Shown: positions 54,766-64,000, counted from the first letter of the stretch. The stretch: DNA of 64,000 nucleotides from Sinorhizobium alkalisoli (GCF_008932245.1 NZ_CP034909.1:3218001-3282000), one strand, 5' to 3'. Notes: generated from the sequence alone by a model not told the origin. Numbers and translations: made by a program.

Positions 54766-55313
54766 TCAAAAAGTCGGCGGCGTGCAGGCGCTGATCACCT
54801 CGCAGGGCACCGGCCCGACGCAGCGGAAGCGGTGCGGCCGGCGGCTTTCGAAATAATAGGCGTCGCCCGGCCCGAGAATGCGCCTTTCCCCGTCTACGGT
54901 CACCTCCAGCCGGCCCGAGAGCACGATGCCGCCCTCCTCGCCCTCGTGCACCAGCGGCACCTTGCCGGTATCCGCCCCCGGCTGATAGCACTCCTTCAGG
55001 ATTTGCAGGCTGCGGCCGAAGAGATTGTCGCCGATCTGGCGGTAGAAATCGGTCCCTTTCCGATCTCCACCAGTTCCTCGGCCGCGTAGAAGGCTTGGCG
55101 CGGCTTTTCCGGCTCGAAGGAGAAGAACTCGGCAAGCCCGATCGGAATGCCGTCGAGAATGCGCTTCAAGGCGCCGACCGACGGGTTGGAGGCGTTAGAC
55201 TCGATCAGCGAGATGGTGGAATTGGTGACGCCCGCGCGCTTGGCAAGTTCGCGTTGAGAGAGATTGTGCATGAGCCGCACATGGCGCAGGCGGTTGCCGA
55301 TATCGACGCTCAT
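54766..55313 (-). pseudogene. XRE-cupin regulator, frameshifted (PuuR-like)
   Basis: Two frames make one XRE-HTH plus cupin regulator. The first (55313 to about 55046) reads IGNRLRHVRLMHNLSQRELAKRAGVTNSTISLIESNASNPSVGALKRIL, a helix-turn-helix, then LAEFFSF and AAEELVEIGKGPIS. The second (from 55044 to 54766) continues YRQIGDNLFGRSLQILKECYQPGAD, VPLVHEGEEGGIVLSGRLEVTVDGERRILGPGDAYYFESRRPHRF, the cupin, with the end ISACTPPTF. One base is missing in the 55044-55055 interval; adding it restores one open frame. It may be a real loss of function or a sequencing error. Its divergent neighbour is an omega-aminotransferase, a typical target. Confidence 0.85.
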
Positions 55314-55457
55314 TGCAAATCCCGTGTTGATCTTGTTTGAAATACCGAAACCCTACCATCACAGCATGAAGAAAAACAATAAGTTAGATCATCGAAGAAA
55401 AGGACTTGTTCGAGTATTCAAATCATGGCGTCAATCGCGCGACCACAGGAGGATGCC

Positions 55458-56795
55458 ATGACCGCCCACATCAAGCCCAATGCTCCGGTTCTCGACAGCT
55501 ACTGGATGCCCTTCACCGCCAACCGCCAGTTCAAGGCGGGACCCCGCCTGCTCGCATCGGCCGAAGGCATGCATTATACCAGCGTCGATGGCCGCAGGAT
55601 CCTCGACGGTACTGCCGGCCTCTGGTGCGTCAATGCCGGCCACAGTCGTCGCCAGATCGCCGCGGCCGTCGAGCGCCAGCTGACGACGATGGACTATGCC
55701 CCCTCCTTCCAGATGGGCCATCCGATCGCCTTCGACTTTGCCGAGCGTCTCGCCGAAATTGCCCCGGGCGGTCCCGATGCCAGGCTAGACCGGATATTCT
55801 TCACCGGCTCAGGCTCGGAATCCGTGGACACGGCCTTGAAGATCGCGCTCGCCTATCAGCGCTCGATCGGCCAGGGCACGCGCACACGATTGATCGGCCG
55901 CGAGCGCGGCTATCACGGCGTCGGCTTCGGCGGCATTTCCGTCGGCGGCATCGTCAACAATCGCCGGGTCTTCCCGCAGCTTCCCGGTTCCGGTCATCTG
56001 CGTCACACCCATGATCCTGCCAGGAATGCCTTCGTCAAGGGCCAGCCGGAGCATGGCGCCGAACTCGCCGACGATCTCGAAAGGCTGGTGGCGCTGCATG
56101 GCGCCGAGACGATCGCCGCCTGCATCGTCGAGCCCGTCGCCGGTTCGACCGGCGTGCTGATCCCGCCGAAGGGCTATCTCGAAAGGCTGCGGGCGATCTG
56201 CGACAAACACTGCATCCTGTTGATCTTCGACGAGGTGATCACCGGCTTCGGCCGCCTCGGTGCCGCCTTCGCAACCGATTATTTCGGCGTGACGCCGGAT
56301 ATCGTCACCACCGCCAAGGGCCTCACCAATGGCGCGATCCCGATGGGGGCCGTCTTCGCCAGCCGTAAGGTGCACGACGCGCTGATGCATGGGCCGAAAG
56401 GCCAGATCGAGCTCTTTCACGGCTACACCTATTCCGGCCATCCGGCCGCCTGCGCCGCCGGCATCGCCACGCTTGACATCTATCGCGACGAAGGCCTGAT
56501 GACGCGCGCCGCGGAACTGCAGGAGGACTGGCATTCGGCCATCCATTCGCTGAAAGGCCTGCCGAACGTCATCGACATCCGCACCATCGGCCTGATCGCC
56601 GGCATCGAGCTCACACCGCGCGACGGCGCGCCCGGCGCCCGCGCCTATGACGTCTTCGTCGACTGCTTCGAGAAGGGGCTGATGATCCGCGTCACCGGCG
56701 ACATCATCGCCTTCTCGCCGCCGCTGATCGCCGAGAAGAGCCATATCGGCGAGATCGTCTCGATCCTCGGTGAGGCGCTGAAGCGGGCGAAGTAG
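55458..56795 (+). CDS. omega-amino acid:pyruvate aminotransferase
   Basis: A 445-residue class III aminotransferase. Motifs: YWMPFTANRQFKAGPRLLASAEGMHYTSVDGRRILDGTAGLWCVNAGH, FTGSGSESVDTALKIA, GRERGYHGVGFGG, LIFDEVITGFGRLGAAFA and the PLP lysine in TTAKGLTNGAIPMGAVF. The pattern is that of beta-alanine or taurine:pyruvate transaminases. AGGAGG at 55448-55453 precedes ATG 55458. It is divergent from the frameshifted XRE-cupin regulator across 144 A/T-rich bp. Members of that regulator family control polyamine or amine catabolism, so amine-derived amino acids are likely substrates. Confidence 0.9.
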   Translation: MTAHIKPNAPVLDSYWMPFTANRQFKAGPRLLASAEGMHYTSVDGRRILDGTAGLWCVNAGHSRRQIAAAVERQLTTMDYAPSFQMGHPIAFDFAERLAEIAPGGPDARLDRIFFTGSGSESVDTALKIALAYQRSIGQGTRTRLIGRERGYHGVGFGGISVGGIVNNRRVFPQLPGSGHLRHTHDPARNAFVKGQPEHGAELADDLERLVALHGAETIAACIVEPVAGSTGVLIPPKGYLERLRAICDKHCILLIFDEVITGFGRLGAAFATDYFGVTPDIVTTAKGLTNGAIPMGAVFASRKVHDALMHGPKGQIELFHGYTYSGHPAACAAGIATLDIYRDEGLMTRAAELQEDWHSAIHSLKGLPNVIDIRTIGLIAGIELTPRDGAPGARAYDVFVDCFEKGLMIRVTGDIIAFSPPLIAEKSHIGEIVSILGEALKRAK

Positions 56796-56881
56796 TAGGA
56801 TGGGCGACTCGGGAATGATCGCTGCGGGCGCTTAACCCCTCCCACCTGTGAGAGGGGCATTCACGCCATGCCTGAAGCGGC

Positions 56882-58153
56882 TCACCGTACCAAAATCGCC
56901 CGGAAATCATTGACATTCGTGCCCGTCGGCCCGGGCACGAACAGGTCTCCGCTCACCGAAAAGGCGGACCAGGCGTCGTGGCCGGCGAGATGGGCACGCG
57001 GGTCGATGCCTGCCGCGCGCATGCGGGCGATGCTCGCCCCATCGACAAAGGCACCGGCATTGTCTTCCGAGCCGTCGATGCCGTCCGTGTCGGCGGCAAG
57101 CGCATCGATCCCGGCAACGCCGTCGATGTCCAGCGCCAGCGACAGCAGAAGCTCGCTGTTGCGCCCGCCCTTGCCGTAGAGGTCGCCGGAAATGGTGACC
57201 GTGGTCTCGCCGCCGGAAAGCAGCACGACGGGTTTTGTAAACGGACGGTTCCGTGCGACCACCTCGCGCGCCAGCGCCGCATGCATGCGGCCGATGTCGC
57301 GCGCCTCGCCCTCGATCGCGTCCGAGAGAATGACCGCCTCGATGCCCGCCTCGCGGGCGCGCGCCGCAGCCGCCTCGAGCGACACGGCCGCGGAGGCGAT
57401 CACATGGACCTCGTTGCCGGCAAAGGCACGGTCATCCGGGCTCGGCGCGCGGGCGGCATCGGAGGCGAGGTGCGCCATCACCCTCTCCGGCAAGGTCAGG
57501 GCGTATCGGGCAACGATAGCGCGCGCTTCCTCGAGGCTCGACCGGTCCGGCACCGTCGGCCCGGAGGCGACGAAGGCCGGGTTGTCGCCGGGGACGTCGG
57601 AAACGACGAGGCTGACGACCCGTGCCGGCGATGCCGCCAGGGCGAGCCGTCCGCCCTTGATGCGGGAAATATGTTTGCGGACGACGTTCATCGCCGAAAT
57701 CGGCGCCCCGGAGGCAAGCAGCGCCCGGTGGACGGCGATCTCGTCCTCAAGCGTCAGGCCCTCGGGCGGCGCCGGCAATAGCGCCGAACCGCCGCCGGAG
57801 ATCAGCGCCACCACGAGATCGTCTTCGGCCAGCCCTTCCACCCGTTCGATGAGCGCCGAAGAGGCGACGAGCCCTGCCTCGTCCGGCACCGGATGCGCCG
57901 ATTGCAGCACCTTGATGCGCTTGCATGCCTCGATCGGTCCGTGCCGGGCGACGACAACGCCCTCGAGCGGACCGTCCCAGAGCCGCTCGAAGGCCGCCGC
58001 CATCTGGCTTGCCGCCTTGCCGGCGCCGACAACGATCGTCCGCCCCCTTGGTCGCGCCGGCAGATGCGCGCGGATGGCGGCCTCGGGATCCGCCGCCGTG
58101 ACGGCGGCTTGGAAGAGGGCGGTCAGAAAGGAACGCGGCTCGATCAACGTCAT
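56882..58153 (-). CDS. glycerate 2-kinase (MOFRL/DUF4147 family)
   Basis: A 423-residue protein of the GckA/TtuD family; it phosphorylates D-glycerate to 2-phosphoglycerate (older annotations say hydroxypyruvate reductase). The nucleotide-binding DUF4147 domain has RTIVVGAGKAASQMAAAFE, ALISGGGSALLPAPPEGLTLEDE and SLVVSDVPGDNPAFVASGPTVPD. The C-terminal MOFRL domain has VLLSGGETTVTISGDLYGKGGRNSELLLSLAL and DTDGIDGSEDNAGAFVDG. ATG 58153 gives a standard N terminus; the frame continues upstream into RIME-like DNA. It is convergent with the aminotransferase and may link serine/hydroxypyruvate or tartronate metabolism. Confidence 0.88.
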   Translation of the reverse strand: MTLIEPRSFLTALFQAAVTAADPEAAIRAHLPARPRGRTIVVGAGKAASQMAAAFERLWDGPLEGVVVARHGPIEACKRIKVLQSAHPVPDEAGLVASSALIERVEGLAEDDLVVALISGGGSALLPAPPEGLTLEDEIAVHRALLASGAPISAMNVVRKHISRIKGGRLALAASPARVVSLVVSDVPGDNPAFVASGPTVPDRSSLEEARAIVARYALTLPERVMAHLASDAARAPSPDDRAFAGNEVHVIASAAVSLEAAAARAREAGIEAVILSDAIEGEARDIGRMHAALAREVVARNRPFTKPVVLLSGGETTVTISGDLYGKGGRNSELLLSLALDIDGVAGIDALAADTDGIDGSEDNAGAFVDGASIARMRAAGIDPRAHLAGHDAWSAFSVSGDLFVPGPTGTNVNDFRAILVR

Positions 58154-58230
58154 CAAATCAAATCCGGGTTGGTTACGGGATAATGTCTCAGATCCTATTC
58201 GATCTAAGGATGAATTCGGCAGCAAGTTAA

Positions 58231-58375
58231 AGCGCTGCAGCGACCTTCGCGCGTCTGAACGAGACATTACAGCGCCGCGCGTCTTATGAGACGTGCAAAG
58301 GTCGCTGTAGCAATTTGAATTGCTGCATGTCTTTGCCCTTTAATCGACGTCGATTAAAGGAGACATGCAGTAGGC
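58231..58375 (+). repeat. RIME element (copy G), full with an inverted partial copy
   Basis: The full element, 58268-58375 (about 108 bp), begins ACAGCGCCGCGCGTC and includes AAAGGTCGCTGTAGCAATTTG. It ends with the large palindrome CTGCATGTCTTTGCCCTTTA / TAAAGGAGACATGCAG. Just upstream, 58231-58256 repeats GCGCTGCAGCGACC and GCGCGTCTGAAC in the opposite sense. This is the best intact copy in the window and shows both stems described for RIME1. Confidence 0.85.
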
Positions 58376-58424
58376 GCCGTAGCCCGAAAATGGAGACGAC
58401 TCCGTCGCCGCGGCCCCGCCGCCC

Positions 58425-60080
58425 TCAGCGCAATTCGGCGCGAGCGCGCGGCCTGGTGTCGTTGCGCTCGTGCTGGAATACCGCCGGCGGCAGCGGCGGC
58501 AGCCCGCGGATGATGTCTGCCCCCTTCTCGCCCACCATGATCGTCGGGCCGTTGGTGTTGCAGGAGGGCACCCGCGGCATGACCGAGCTGTCGCAGACGC
58601 GAAGCCCCTCGATCCCACGGACCCGGAGCTCGGGATCGACGACGGCCAGGGCATCGGTCCCCATCTTGCAGGTGCCGACCGGGTGATGGTCGGTCTTGGC
58701 GTTGGCGCAGCCATAATCGAAGAGCTGCTGTTCGGTCCCGATCTCCGGCCCCGGCAGCCGTTCGGCCAGGACGAAAGGCTTGAGTGCGGGCTGCTGCATG
58801 ATCTCGCGTGCGATCCTGAGGCCCTCGAGGGACATTTCGCGGTCGTGCGGATCCTCCCAGTAGTTTGGGTCGATCAGCGGTGCCGCGTTCGGATCGGCGG
58901 AGGAAAGCCGCACAGTGCCGCGCGAGCGCGGATGCAGATAGGCGGAATTGAGGGTGACGCCGGCATTCCTGAGCCGGGCGACGCCCGCCTCAATGCCCGA
59001 GCCGAGGCCGAGATGAAACTGGATATCCGGCGAGCGGGCGTCCGGGTCCGCATACCAGAAGCCGCCGGTCTCGAAGAGCGAAGAGGCGACGGGACCGGTG
59101 CGGAACAGCACATATTGCAGCCCGGCCCAAAGAGTGCGGTGCAGCTTCGCCACACTGTCATAGGTGTGGTCGCCGGTGCATTCTGAGATGACGAACAGGT
59201 CGAGGTGGTCCTGGAGATTGCCGCCGACGCCGGGGAGATCGTGCCGCACCTCAACGCCGACCGAGCGCAGGTGATCGGCCGGGCCGATGCCGGATTGCAG
59301 AAGCAGCTTCGGCGATCCGATAGCGCCCGAGGTGACGAGCACCTCGCGCTCGGCCCGGATGGTTTCGATGCCCTTGTCCATCAGGACTTCGACGCCGACT
59401 GCGCGCCGGCCTTCGAGCAGAACGCGAGCGACCCGGGCACCCGTGCGCACCGTCAGGTTCTTCCGTTCCTTGATCGGCGCCAGGTAGGCGAGCGAAGCCG
59501 AGGAGCGCCGGCGATTACGCTGGGTCAGTTGGTAGAAGCCGATCCCCGCCTGCCGGCTGCCATTGAAATCAGGATTGTAGGGGATGCCGAGCTCCTGGCC
59601 GGCGCGGATATAGGCCTCGCAGATCGGCAGCGCCGAGACCGGCATCGACACGCCGAGCGGCCCGCCATAGGCATGGTAATCGTCGGCAAAGCGCTCATTG
59701 TCCTCGGCGCGCTTGAAATAGGGGAGCACGCTGCGATAGTCCCAGCCGCTGCAACCGTCCTCGCTTGCCCAGCGATCGTAGTCGACCGCGTTGCCGCGCG
59801 TATAGAGCTGCGCATTGATCGACGAGCCGCCACCGATCACTTTCGCCTGGGTGTAGCGCAGCACTCTGCCGTTCATGTGCTTTTGCGGCACCGTTTGCCA
59901 GCCCCAACTCGCCACGCCCTTGGTCATCTTCGCAAAGCCCGCCGGCATGTGGAACAGCGGGTTCCAGTCGCCGCCGCCGGCCTCGAGGAGCAGCACCTTG
60001 ACCGTCGGATCCTCGCTCAAGCGGTTGGCCAGCACGCAGCCGGCAGGTCCGGCACCAGTGATGATGTAGTCGTAGCGCAT
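58425..60080 (-). CDS. GMC-family FAD alcohol dehydrogenase (choline dehydrogenase-like)
   Basis: A 551-residue glucose-methanol-choline oxidoreductase. FAD-binding: [43 protein letters not shown]; signature 1: [32 protein letters not shown]; signature 2 near [24 protein letters not shown]. The catalytic histidines are in [12 protein letters not shown] and [19 protein letters not shown]. It oxidises an alcohol to an aldehyde or ketone, but choline itself is not proven. It is 76 bp from the SDR gene on the same strand and probably joins that operon. Confidence 0.88.
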   Translation of the reverse strand: MRYDYIITGAGPAGCVLANRLSEDPTVKVLLLEAGGGDWNPLFHMPAGFAKMTKGVASWGWQTVPQKHMNGRVLRYTQAKVIGGGSSINAQLYTRGNAVDYDRWASEDGCSGWDYRSVLPYFKRAEDNERFADDYHAYGGPLGVSMPVSALPICEAYIRAGQELGIPYNPDFNGSRQAGIGFYQLTQRNRRRSSASLAYLAPIKERKNLTVRTGARVARVLLEGRRAVGVEVLMDKGIETIRAEREVLVTSGAIGSPKLLLQSGIGPADHLRSVGVEVRHDLPGVGGNLQDHLDLFVISECTGDHTYDSVAKLHRTLWAGLQYVLFRTGPVASSLFETGGFWYADPDARSPDIQFHLGLGSGIEAGVARLRNAGVTLNSAYLHPRSRGTVRLSSADPNAAPLIDPNYWEDPHDREMSLEGLRIAREIMQQPALKPFVLAERLPGPEIGTEQQLFDYGCANAKTDHHPVGTCKMGTDALAVVDPELRVRGIEGLRVCDSSVMPRVPSCNTNGPTIMVGEKGADIIRGLPPLPPAVFQHERNDTRPRARAELR

Positions 60081-60156
60081 TCAATTCGTCCTCAAGCTCC
60101 GCGCTTGCCGCGCGCGATCATTTAGGTTCATTGCAGCTTGGCCGCTTGGCTGCCCC

Positions 60157-60930
60157 TCACAGCCGTCCGATCGACAACCCGCCATCCGCCTGGATCACCG
60201 AGCCGGTGGCGAAGCCGAACCTGCCGCTTGCGAGCCCGGCAACGATATTGCCGATATCGTCCGGCTCGCCCCAGCGCCGCATCGGCACCAGGCCGCCGGC
60301 AATCAGGCCGTCGTATTTGGCGGAAACCGTTGCCGTCATGTCGGAGCGGATGATGCCGGGGCGGACCTCGAAGACGGCGATGCCGGTCTCGGCAAGCCGC
60401 AGCGCCAGCCCCTGGCTGAAGGCGGCGAGTCCCGCCTTGCTCATGCAATAGTCGAGCCGTTCCGGCGAGCTCATCGCCGCCGACACCGAGGTTATGTTGA
60501 CGATCGAACGCGGCGCGACGGCTTGCGCGGCAAGCATCGCCTTCACGACCGCCTGGGTGAAGAAGACGGTGCCACGCAGATTGACGCCGATGATCGCGTC
60601 GAAATTCTCAGGCCTCAAGTCGAGGAAATCGCCGCGCACGACGGAGGCGATGCCGGCATTGTTGACGAGGCAATCGATCCGGCCGAACGCATCGACCACT
60701 GCGTCGACGGTCGCGTGATGGGTTCCGATATCGGCGAGATCCGCCCGCAGGAAGATCGCGCGCGCCCCGAGCGCCTCGAGATCGGCAATCGCCGGGTCGA
60801 CCCCCTCCGCATCGCCGATGCCGGTAATGGCGATGTCGAAGCCGCTTGCCGCCAGCGCGCGGGCGATGCCGAGCCCTATGCCGCGCCGGCCGCCGGTGAC
60901 GATCGCGATCGGACGTGCCGCTTCCGTCAT
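60157..60930 (-). CDS. short-chain dehydrogenase/reductase (FabG-like)
   Basis: A 257-residue NAD(P)-dependent SDR. Cofactor motif TGGRRGIGLGIARAL, then LVNNAG and the catalytic Ser-Tyr-Lys in NITSVSAA and LDYCMSKAGLAAF. The usual Asn in motif NNAG is kept. The ATG overlaps the stop of the upstream GMC gene by 4 bp (ATGA). Genetic linkage to an ABC sugar importer points to polyol or sugar-derivative oxidation rather than fatty acid synthesis. Confidence 0.87.
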   Translation of the reverse strand: MTEAARPIAIVTGGRRGIGLGIARALAASGFDIAITGIGDAEGVDPAIADLEALGARAIFLRADLADIGTHHATVDAVVDAFGRIDCLVNNAGIASVVRGDFLDLRPENFDAIIGVNLRGTVFFTQAVVKAMLAAQAVAPRSIVNITSVSAAMSSPERLDYCMSKAGLAAFSQGLALRLAETGIAVFEVRPGIIRSDMTATVSAKYDGLIAGGLVPMRRWGEPDDIGNIVAGLASGRFGFATGSVIQADGGLSIGRL

Positions 60931-62447
60931 GACCGGATCTCCTCCCTGGCGATATGATCGGCGACGCGCAACGCCTGGGCGGCGACCGTCAGCGCCGGAT
61001 TGACAGCCGCTGAAGTCGGCAGGAAGCCGGCATCGACGACGAAAAGATTGGGATGATCGAAGGCGCGGCAGTAGGTGTCGAGCGGCGCCTTTTCCGGATC
61101 ATTACCGATCCGGACCGTTCCGCATTGATGCGATGGCGTGCGCTTGTCGAAGGCGCGCGCCAGCACGACCGGAAAACCTGCCTGCCGGAGCACGGCCTTG
61201 AGCTTGGCGACGAGCTTCAGATGCGCCTGCCAGTTGGTGCGCACCCATTGCAGGACGATGCGCTCGCCATCGACCGTGACCCGGCTTTCCGGCGACGGCA
61301 GGTCCTCGCTCATGGCGTAGAAGTCGATGGCGCGGGCTGAAACCCGGTCCAGCAGCCATTCCGGCGTCGAACGCAAATTCGCCTTGAGGATTGCGCCGGA
61401 GACGCGGCCGAGAAGCTGGATATTGCCCAGCGGCGGCCCGCCGCCGCCGTCCGACAGATAGAAATCATTGAGCCCGAAGGTCTTCTGGTAGACGGAATCG
61501 TTGCGGTACCAGGGACTGACCGCAATGACCGCGCTCGAATTGTGGTTCATGAAATTGCGGCCGACCTGGTCGGAGCGGTTGGCGAGACCGGCGGGATTGC
61601 GCTCGTCGGCCGAGCGCAACAGGAGCACGGCCGACTGGACGGCGCCCGCCGAAAGGACGACGATTTTCGGCGTCACCCGTTGCTCCGTACCGCCCTCTAG
61701 ATAGTGCACCGTCTCGATCGCCTTGCCGTCGGGCGCGGTGGAAAGTCGGGTCACGCGCGATCCGGTCTGCAGCCGCACATTCGGAAATTCGAGCGCCTTC
61801 GCCAGCGCCGCGGTTTCGGCGTCCATCTTTCCGTCGAAACTGTTCGGATGTGCGTCCCAGGGCGTTTTGCCCTTGGCGAGCCAACGATCGATGTCGACCC
61901 CGAGCGGCAACGAATAGGGATGCAGGCCGAGCCCCCGCAAGCGCTCGCGCACCTTGGCGATTGCCGGCTCGTCCGGCACCGGCCGATGTGGATAGTCGTT
62001 CGAGTGCGGGGGCTCGGTCGGATCCTCGCCGAGGCACCCGCGCACCTGGTATAGCTCTTCGGCCTTCGCATACCACGGCTCGAGTTCCTCATATCGAAAA
62101 GGCCACGCCGGCGAGATGCCATCAAGATGGATCATCTCCTCGAAATCCTCACGTCGGTAGCGGGTGAGTACCGCACCGTAGAACTTCGAATTGCCGCCGA
62201 CATTGTAGTAGTTTCCGGGATTGAAGCCGGGGCCGCCCGCCTCGTACCAAGTCTCCTTCGGTCGGAATCGGCCGCGCTGGAAGATCGCCCGCTGATCGCG
62301 GTTTTCCGGCCGGTCCTCGATATGGCCACCCGCTTCCAGGATGAGGATTTCCGCACCCGAAGGGGCAAGACCCGCCGCGACGGTGGCGCCGCCGATACCC
62401 GAACCGATGATGACGACATCCGGCTCTCTCACCGCGGCCGCGCTCAT
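60927..62447 (-). CDS. GMC-type FAD oxidoreductase, sugar/polyol dehydrogenase-like
   Basis: A 506-residue GMC oxidoreductase of the gluconate 2-dehydrogenase/sorbose-dehydrogenase-like branch. FAD motif DVVIIGSGIGGATVAAGLAPSGAEILILEAGG; NVGGNSKFYGAVLTRYR replaces the classic GGSS motif; C-terminal active site HQCGTVRIGNDPEKAPLDTYCRAFDHPNLFVVDAGFLPTSAAVNPALTVAAQALRVADHI. It overlaps the downstream SDR gene and the upstream ABC ATPase gene by 4 bp each. So transport and oxidation are translationally coupled. The substrate is unknown. Confidence 0.86.
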   Translation of the reverse strand: MSAAAVREPDVVIIGSGIGGATVAAGLAPSGAEILILEAGGHIEDRPENRDQRAIFQRGRFRPKETWYEAGGPGFNPGNYYNVGGNSKFYGAVLTRYRREDFEEMIHLDGISPAWPFRYEELEPWYAKAEELYQVRGCLGEDPTEPPHSNDYPHRPVPDEPAIAKVRERLRGLGLHPYSLPLGVDIDRWLAKGKTPWDAHPNSFDGKMDAETAALAKALEFPNVRLQTGSRVTRLSTAPDGKAIETVHYLEGGTEQRVTPKIVVLSAGAVQSAVLLLRSADERNPAGLANRSDQVGRNFMNHNSSAVIAVSPWYRNDSVYQKTFGLNDFYLSDGGGGPPLGNIQLLGRVSGAILKANLRSTPEWLLDRVSARAIDFYAMSEDLPSPESRVTVDGERIVLQWVRTNWQAHLKLVAKLKAVLRQAGFPVVLARAFDKRTPSHQCGTVRIGNDPEKAPLDTYCRAFDHPNLFVVDAGFLPTSAAVNPALTVAAQALRVADHIAREEIRS

Positions 62448-63556
62448 GCGATGCGATTCTCGCTCTCGGGATCGAAGAAGACCGCCTTGTCGAGATTGAA
62501 GGCAAGGCGCGACGTCTGGCCGGGGGCGATGCGGGCATCGGCCCGGAGCCGGGCGATGATCTCCTTGCCGCCGAGCCGGGTGACGGCAAAGGTGTCGGAG
62601 CCGGCCGGCTCGACCACTTCAATCAGGCAGTCGCCTTCGGCGACGAACTTCGCATTGCGGTCGGCGCCGTCCGGATCGGTCAGCGCCTCCGGACGGATAC
62701 CGAAGACGACCTGTCTGCCGGCATAAGCGGACAGCGCGCCGTCATGCGGCACGGGAAGCCTCAGTGGTTCGGCATTCGGCCGCTCCAGCGCCACGGCGAC
62801 CTGGGCGCCCTGGGTCTCGACGCGGACGCTCAGCAGGTTCATCGCTGGCGAGCCCATGAAATCGGCGACGAACATGTTGGCCGGGTTATTGTAGATCTCC
62901 GCCGGCGTGCCGAACTGCTGCAGCACGCCGTCCTTGAGCACCGCGATCTTGGTCGCAAGCGTCATCGCCTCGATCTGGTCATGCGTCACATAGACGATCG
63001 TCGTCTTCATGCGGCCGTGCAGGCGCTTGATCTCGGTGCGCATGTCGACGCGCAGCTTGGCATCGAGGTTCGACAGCGGCTCGTCGAAAAGGAAGACCTG
63101 CGGTTCGCGCACGAGCGCCCGTCCCATGGCGACGCGCTGACGCTGGCCGCCGGAGAGCTGGCTCGGCTTGCGGTCGAGCAGGTGGCCGATCTGCAGCATG
63201 TCGGCGACCTGCTTAATGGCCTTGTCGCGTTCCTCCTTCGGCACGCCACGGATCTCCATGCCGAAGGCAATGTTGCCGGCGACCGTCATGTTCGGATAGA
63301 GCGCGTAGGACTGGAACACCATGGCGATGTCGCGCTTCGACGGGTGCAGGCCCGAGACCGAGCGGCCGTTGATGGCGATGTCGCCGGAGCTGATCGGCTC
63401 CAGCCCCGCAATCGTGTTCAGAAGGGTCGACTTGCCGCAGCCGGAGGGGCCGACGAGCACGAGGAAGCCGCCCTCCTCGATCTCGAGGCTGATGTCCTTC
63501 AGGATCTCGAGCGAGCCGTAGGACTTGCGCAGGTTGCTGATCTTCAGGAATGACAT
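62444..63556 (-). CDS. sugar ABC transporter ATP-binding protein (UgpC/MsmK type)
   Basis: A 370-residue ABC ATPase of carbohydrate importers. Walker A GPSGCGKST, Q-loop MVFQSYALYPNMTV, signature LSGGQRQRVAMGRALV, Walker B FLFDEPLSNLDAKLRVDMRTE and VYVTHDQIEAMTLA. The C-terminal regulatory TOBE region (about 235-370) carries VFGIRPEAL. It starts 4 bp after the permease and overlaps the GMC gene by 4 bp. The permease, and presumably a binding protein beyond the edge, complete the importer. Confidence 0.93.
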   Translation of the reverse strand: MSFLKISNLRKSYGSLEILKDISLEIEEGGFLVLVGPSGCGKSTLLNTIAGLEPISSGDIAINGRSVSGLHPSKRDIAMVFQSYALYPNMTVAGNIAFGMEIRGVPKEERDKAIKQVADMLQIGHLLDRKPSQLSGGQRQRVAMGRALVREPQVFLFDEPLSNLDAKLRVDMRTEIKRLHGRMKTTIVYVTHDQIEAMTLATKIAVLKDGVLQQFGTPAEIYNNPANMFVADFMGSPAMNLLSVRVETQGAQVAVALERPNAEPLRLPVPHDGALSAYAGRQVVFGIRPEALTDPDGADRNAKFVAEGDCLIEVVEPAGSDTFAVTRLGGKEIIARLRADARIAPGQTSRLAFNLDKAVFFDPESENRIA

Positions 63557-63560
63557 GGGC

Positions 63561-64000
63561 TTATCCTTTCACGGCGCCGGACATCAGCCCGCGAACGAAG
63601 TAGCGGCCCGACACGATATAGACGATGAGCGTTGGCAGGGCGGCGAGGATCGCGCCGGCGAAGTGGACGTTGTATTCCTTGACCCCGGTCGAGGAGCTGA
63701 CGAGATTGTTGAGCGCGACCGTCATCGGGGTCGAGAAGGGGCCGGAGAAGGAAGCGCCGAACAGGAAGTCGTTCCAGATATTGGTGAACTGCCAGATGAC
63801 CGAGACGACGATGATCGGTCCGGAGGACGGCAGCATGATGCGCCGGAAGATCTGGAAGAAGCCGGCGCCGTCGATCTGCGCCGCACGCACCAGTTCGGTC
63901 GGAAACGCCTCGTAGTAATTGCGGAAATAGAGCGTCGTGAAGCCGATGCCGTAGACCACATGGACGAGGATCAGCCCGGAGATCGAGCCGGCAAGGCCGA
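63561..64000 (-). CDS. carbohydrate ABC transporter permease (partial)
   Basis: The C-terminal about 145 residues of an inner-membrane permease of the MalG/UgpE type; the gene runs past the right edge. The coupling loop is EAFPTELVRAAQIDGAGFFQIFRRIMLPSSGPIIVVSVIWQFTNIWNDFLFG, characteristic of sugar permeases. The end reads YFVRGLMSGAVKG. It is upstream of the ATPase by 4 bp in the same operon. Confidence 0.92.
   Translation of the reverse strand, partial: GLAGSISGLILVHVVYGIGFTTLYFRNYYEAFPTELVRAAQIDGAGFFQIFRRIMLPSSGPIIVVSVIWQFTNIWNDFLFGASFSGPFSTPMTVALNNLVSSSTGVKEYNVHFAGAILAALPTLIVYIVSGRYFVRGLMSGAVKG

Overview
The window is GC-rich chromosomal DNA from a fast-growing rhizobium. Gene order and protein sequence point to Sinorhizobium (Ensifer), close to S. 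meliloti. Markers include ndvA/ndvB, an ExpR-type LuxR regulator between pyc and ndvA, phbAB next to phaR, rpoH2 next to carD, and at least three good copies (plus fragments) of the palindromic rhizobial intergenic element RIME. The assignment rests on recognition of families and synteny from memory; no database search was run.

Layout. 1-6.4 kb: a partial regulator and a cysteine hydrolase, then the translation/secretion block ffh (with a candidate small RNA in front), chorismate mutase, rpsP, rimM, trmD and rplS, with a TSUP-type permease antisense inside it. 6.5-8.2 kb: an amino-acid ABC binding protein and permease without an ATPase. 8.3-15 kb: rpoH2, carD, fdxA, an S4-domain RNA-binding protein and a SUV3-like helicase, all on the minus strand. 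15.4-19.4 kb: a RIME-interrupted YunG-like pseudogene, the PHB genes phbA-(small exported protein)-phbB with divergent phaR, then rpmF. 19.5-24.5 kb: GST, mtgA, a polyprenyl synthase (ispA type), a hisC-type aminotransferase and ispG. 24.7-29.9 kb: an MFS/DeoR pair, a complete polar amino-acid ABC transporter and a GFA-family protein. 29.9-34.3 kb: pyc (TTG start) and intact expR. 34.6-47.4 kb: cyclic beta-1,2-glucan module ndvA, an OpgC-type acyltransferase, a nitrilase-family gene of lower GC, and the 2832-residue ndvB. 47.9-54.6 kb: LysR regulator and a four-gene set that spells out allysine to 2-oxoglutarate (amaB, aatB, hglS, D-2-hydroxyglutarate dehydrogenase). 54.8-58.2 kb: a frameshifted XRE-cupin regulator, an omega-aminotransferase and glycerate 2-kinase. 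58.4-64 kb: two GMC oxidoreductases and an SDR, three of these genes joined by ATGA overlaps to a sugar ABC transporter that runs off the window.

Points that go beyond a routine annotation: the aminoadipate/D-2-hydroxyglutarate catabolic cluster; the OpgC-like gene between the cyclic glucan exporter and synthase; an 11-bp-arm inverted repeat in front of expR; a RIME element that cleanly splits a YunG-like gene; a one-base frameshift in the XRE-cupin regulator; and a small exported protein translationally coupled inside the phbAB operon. I found no tRNA or rRNA genes, insertion sequence, prophage or CRISPR array, and no clear candidate for a wholly new defence or mobile system.
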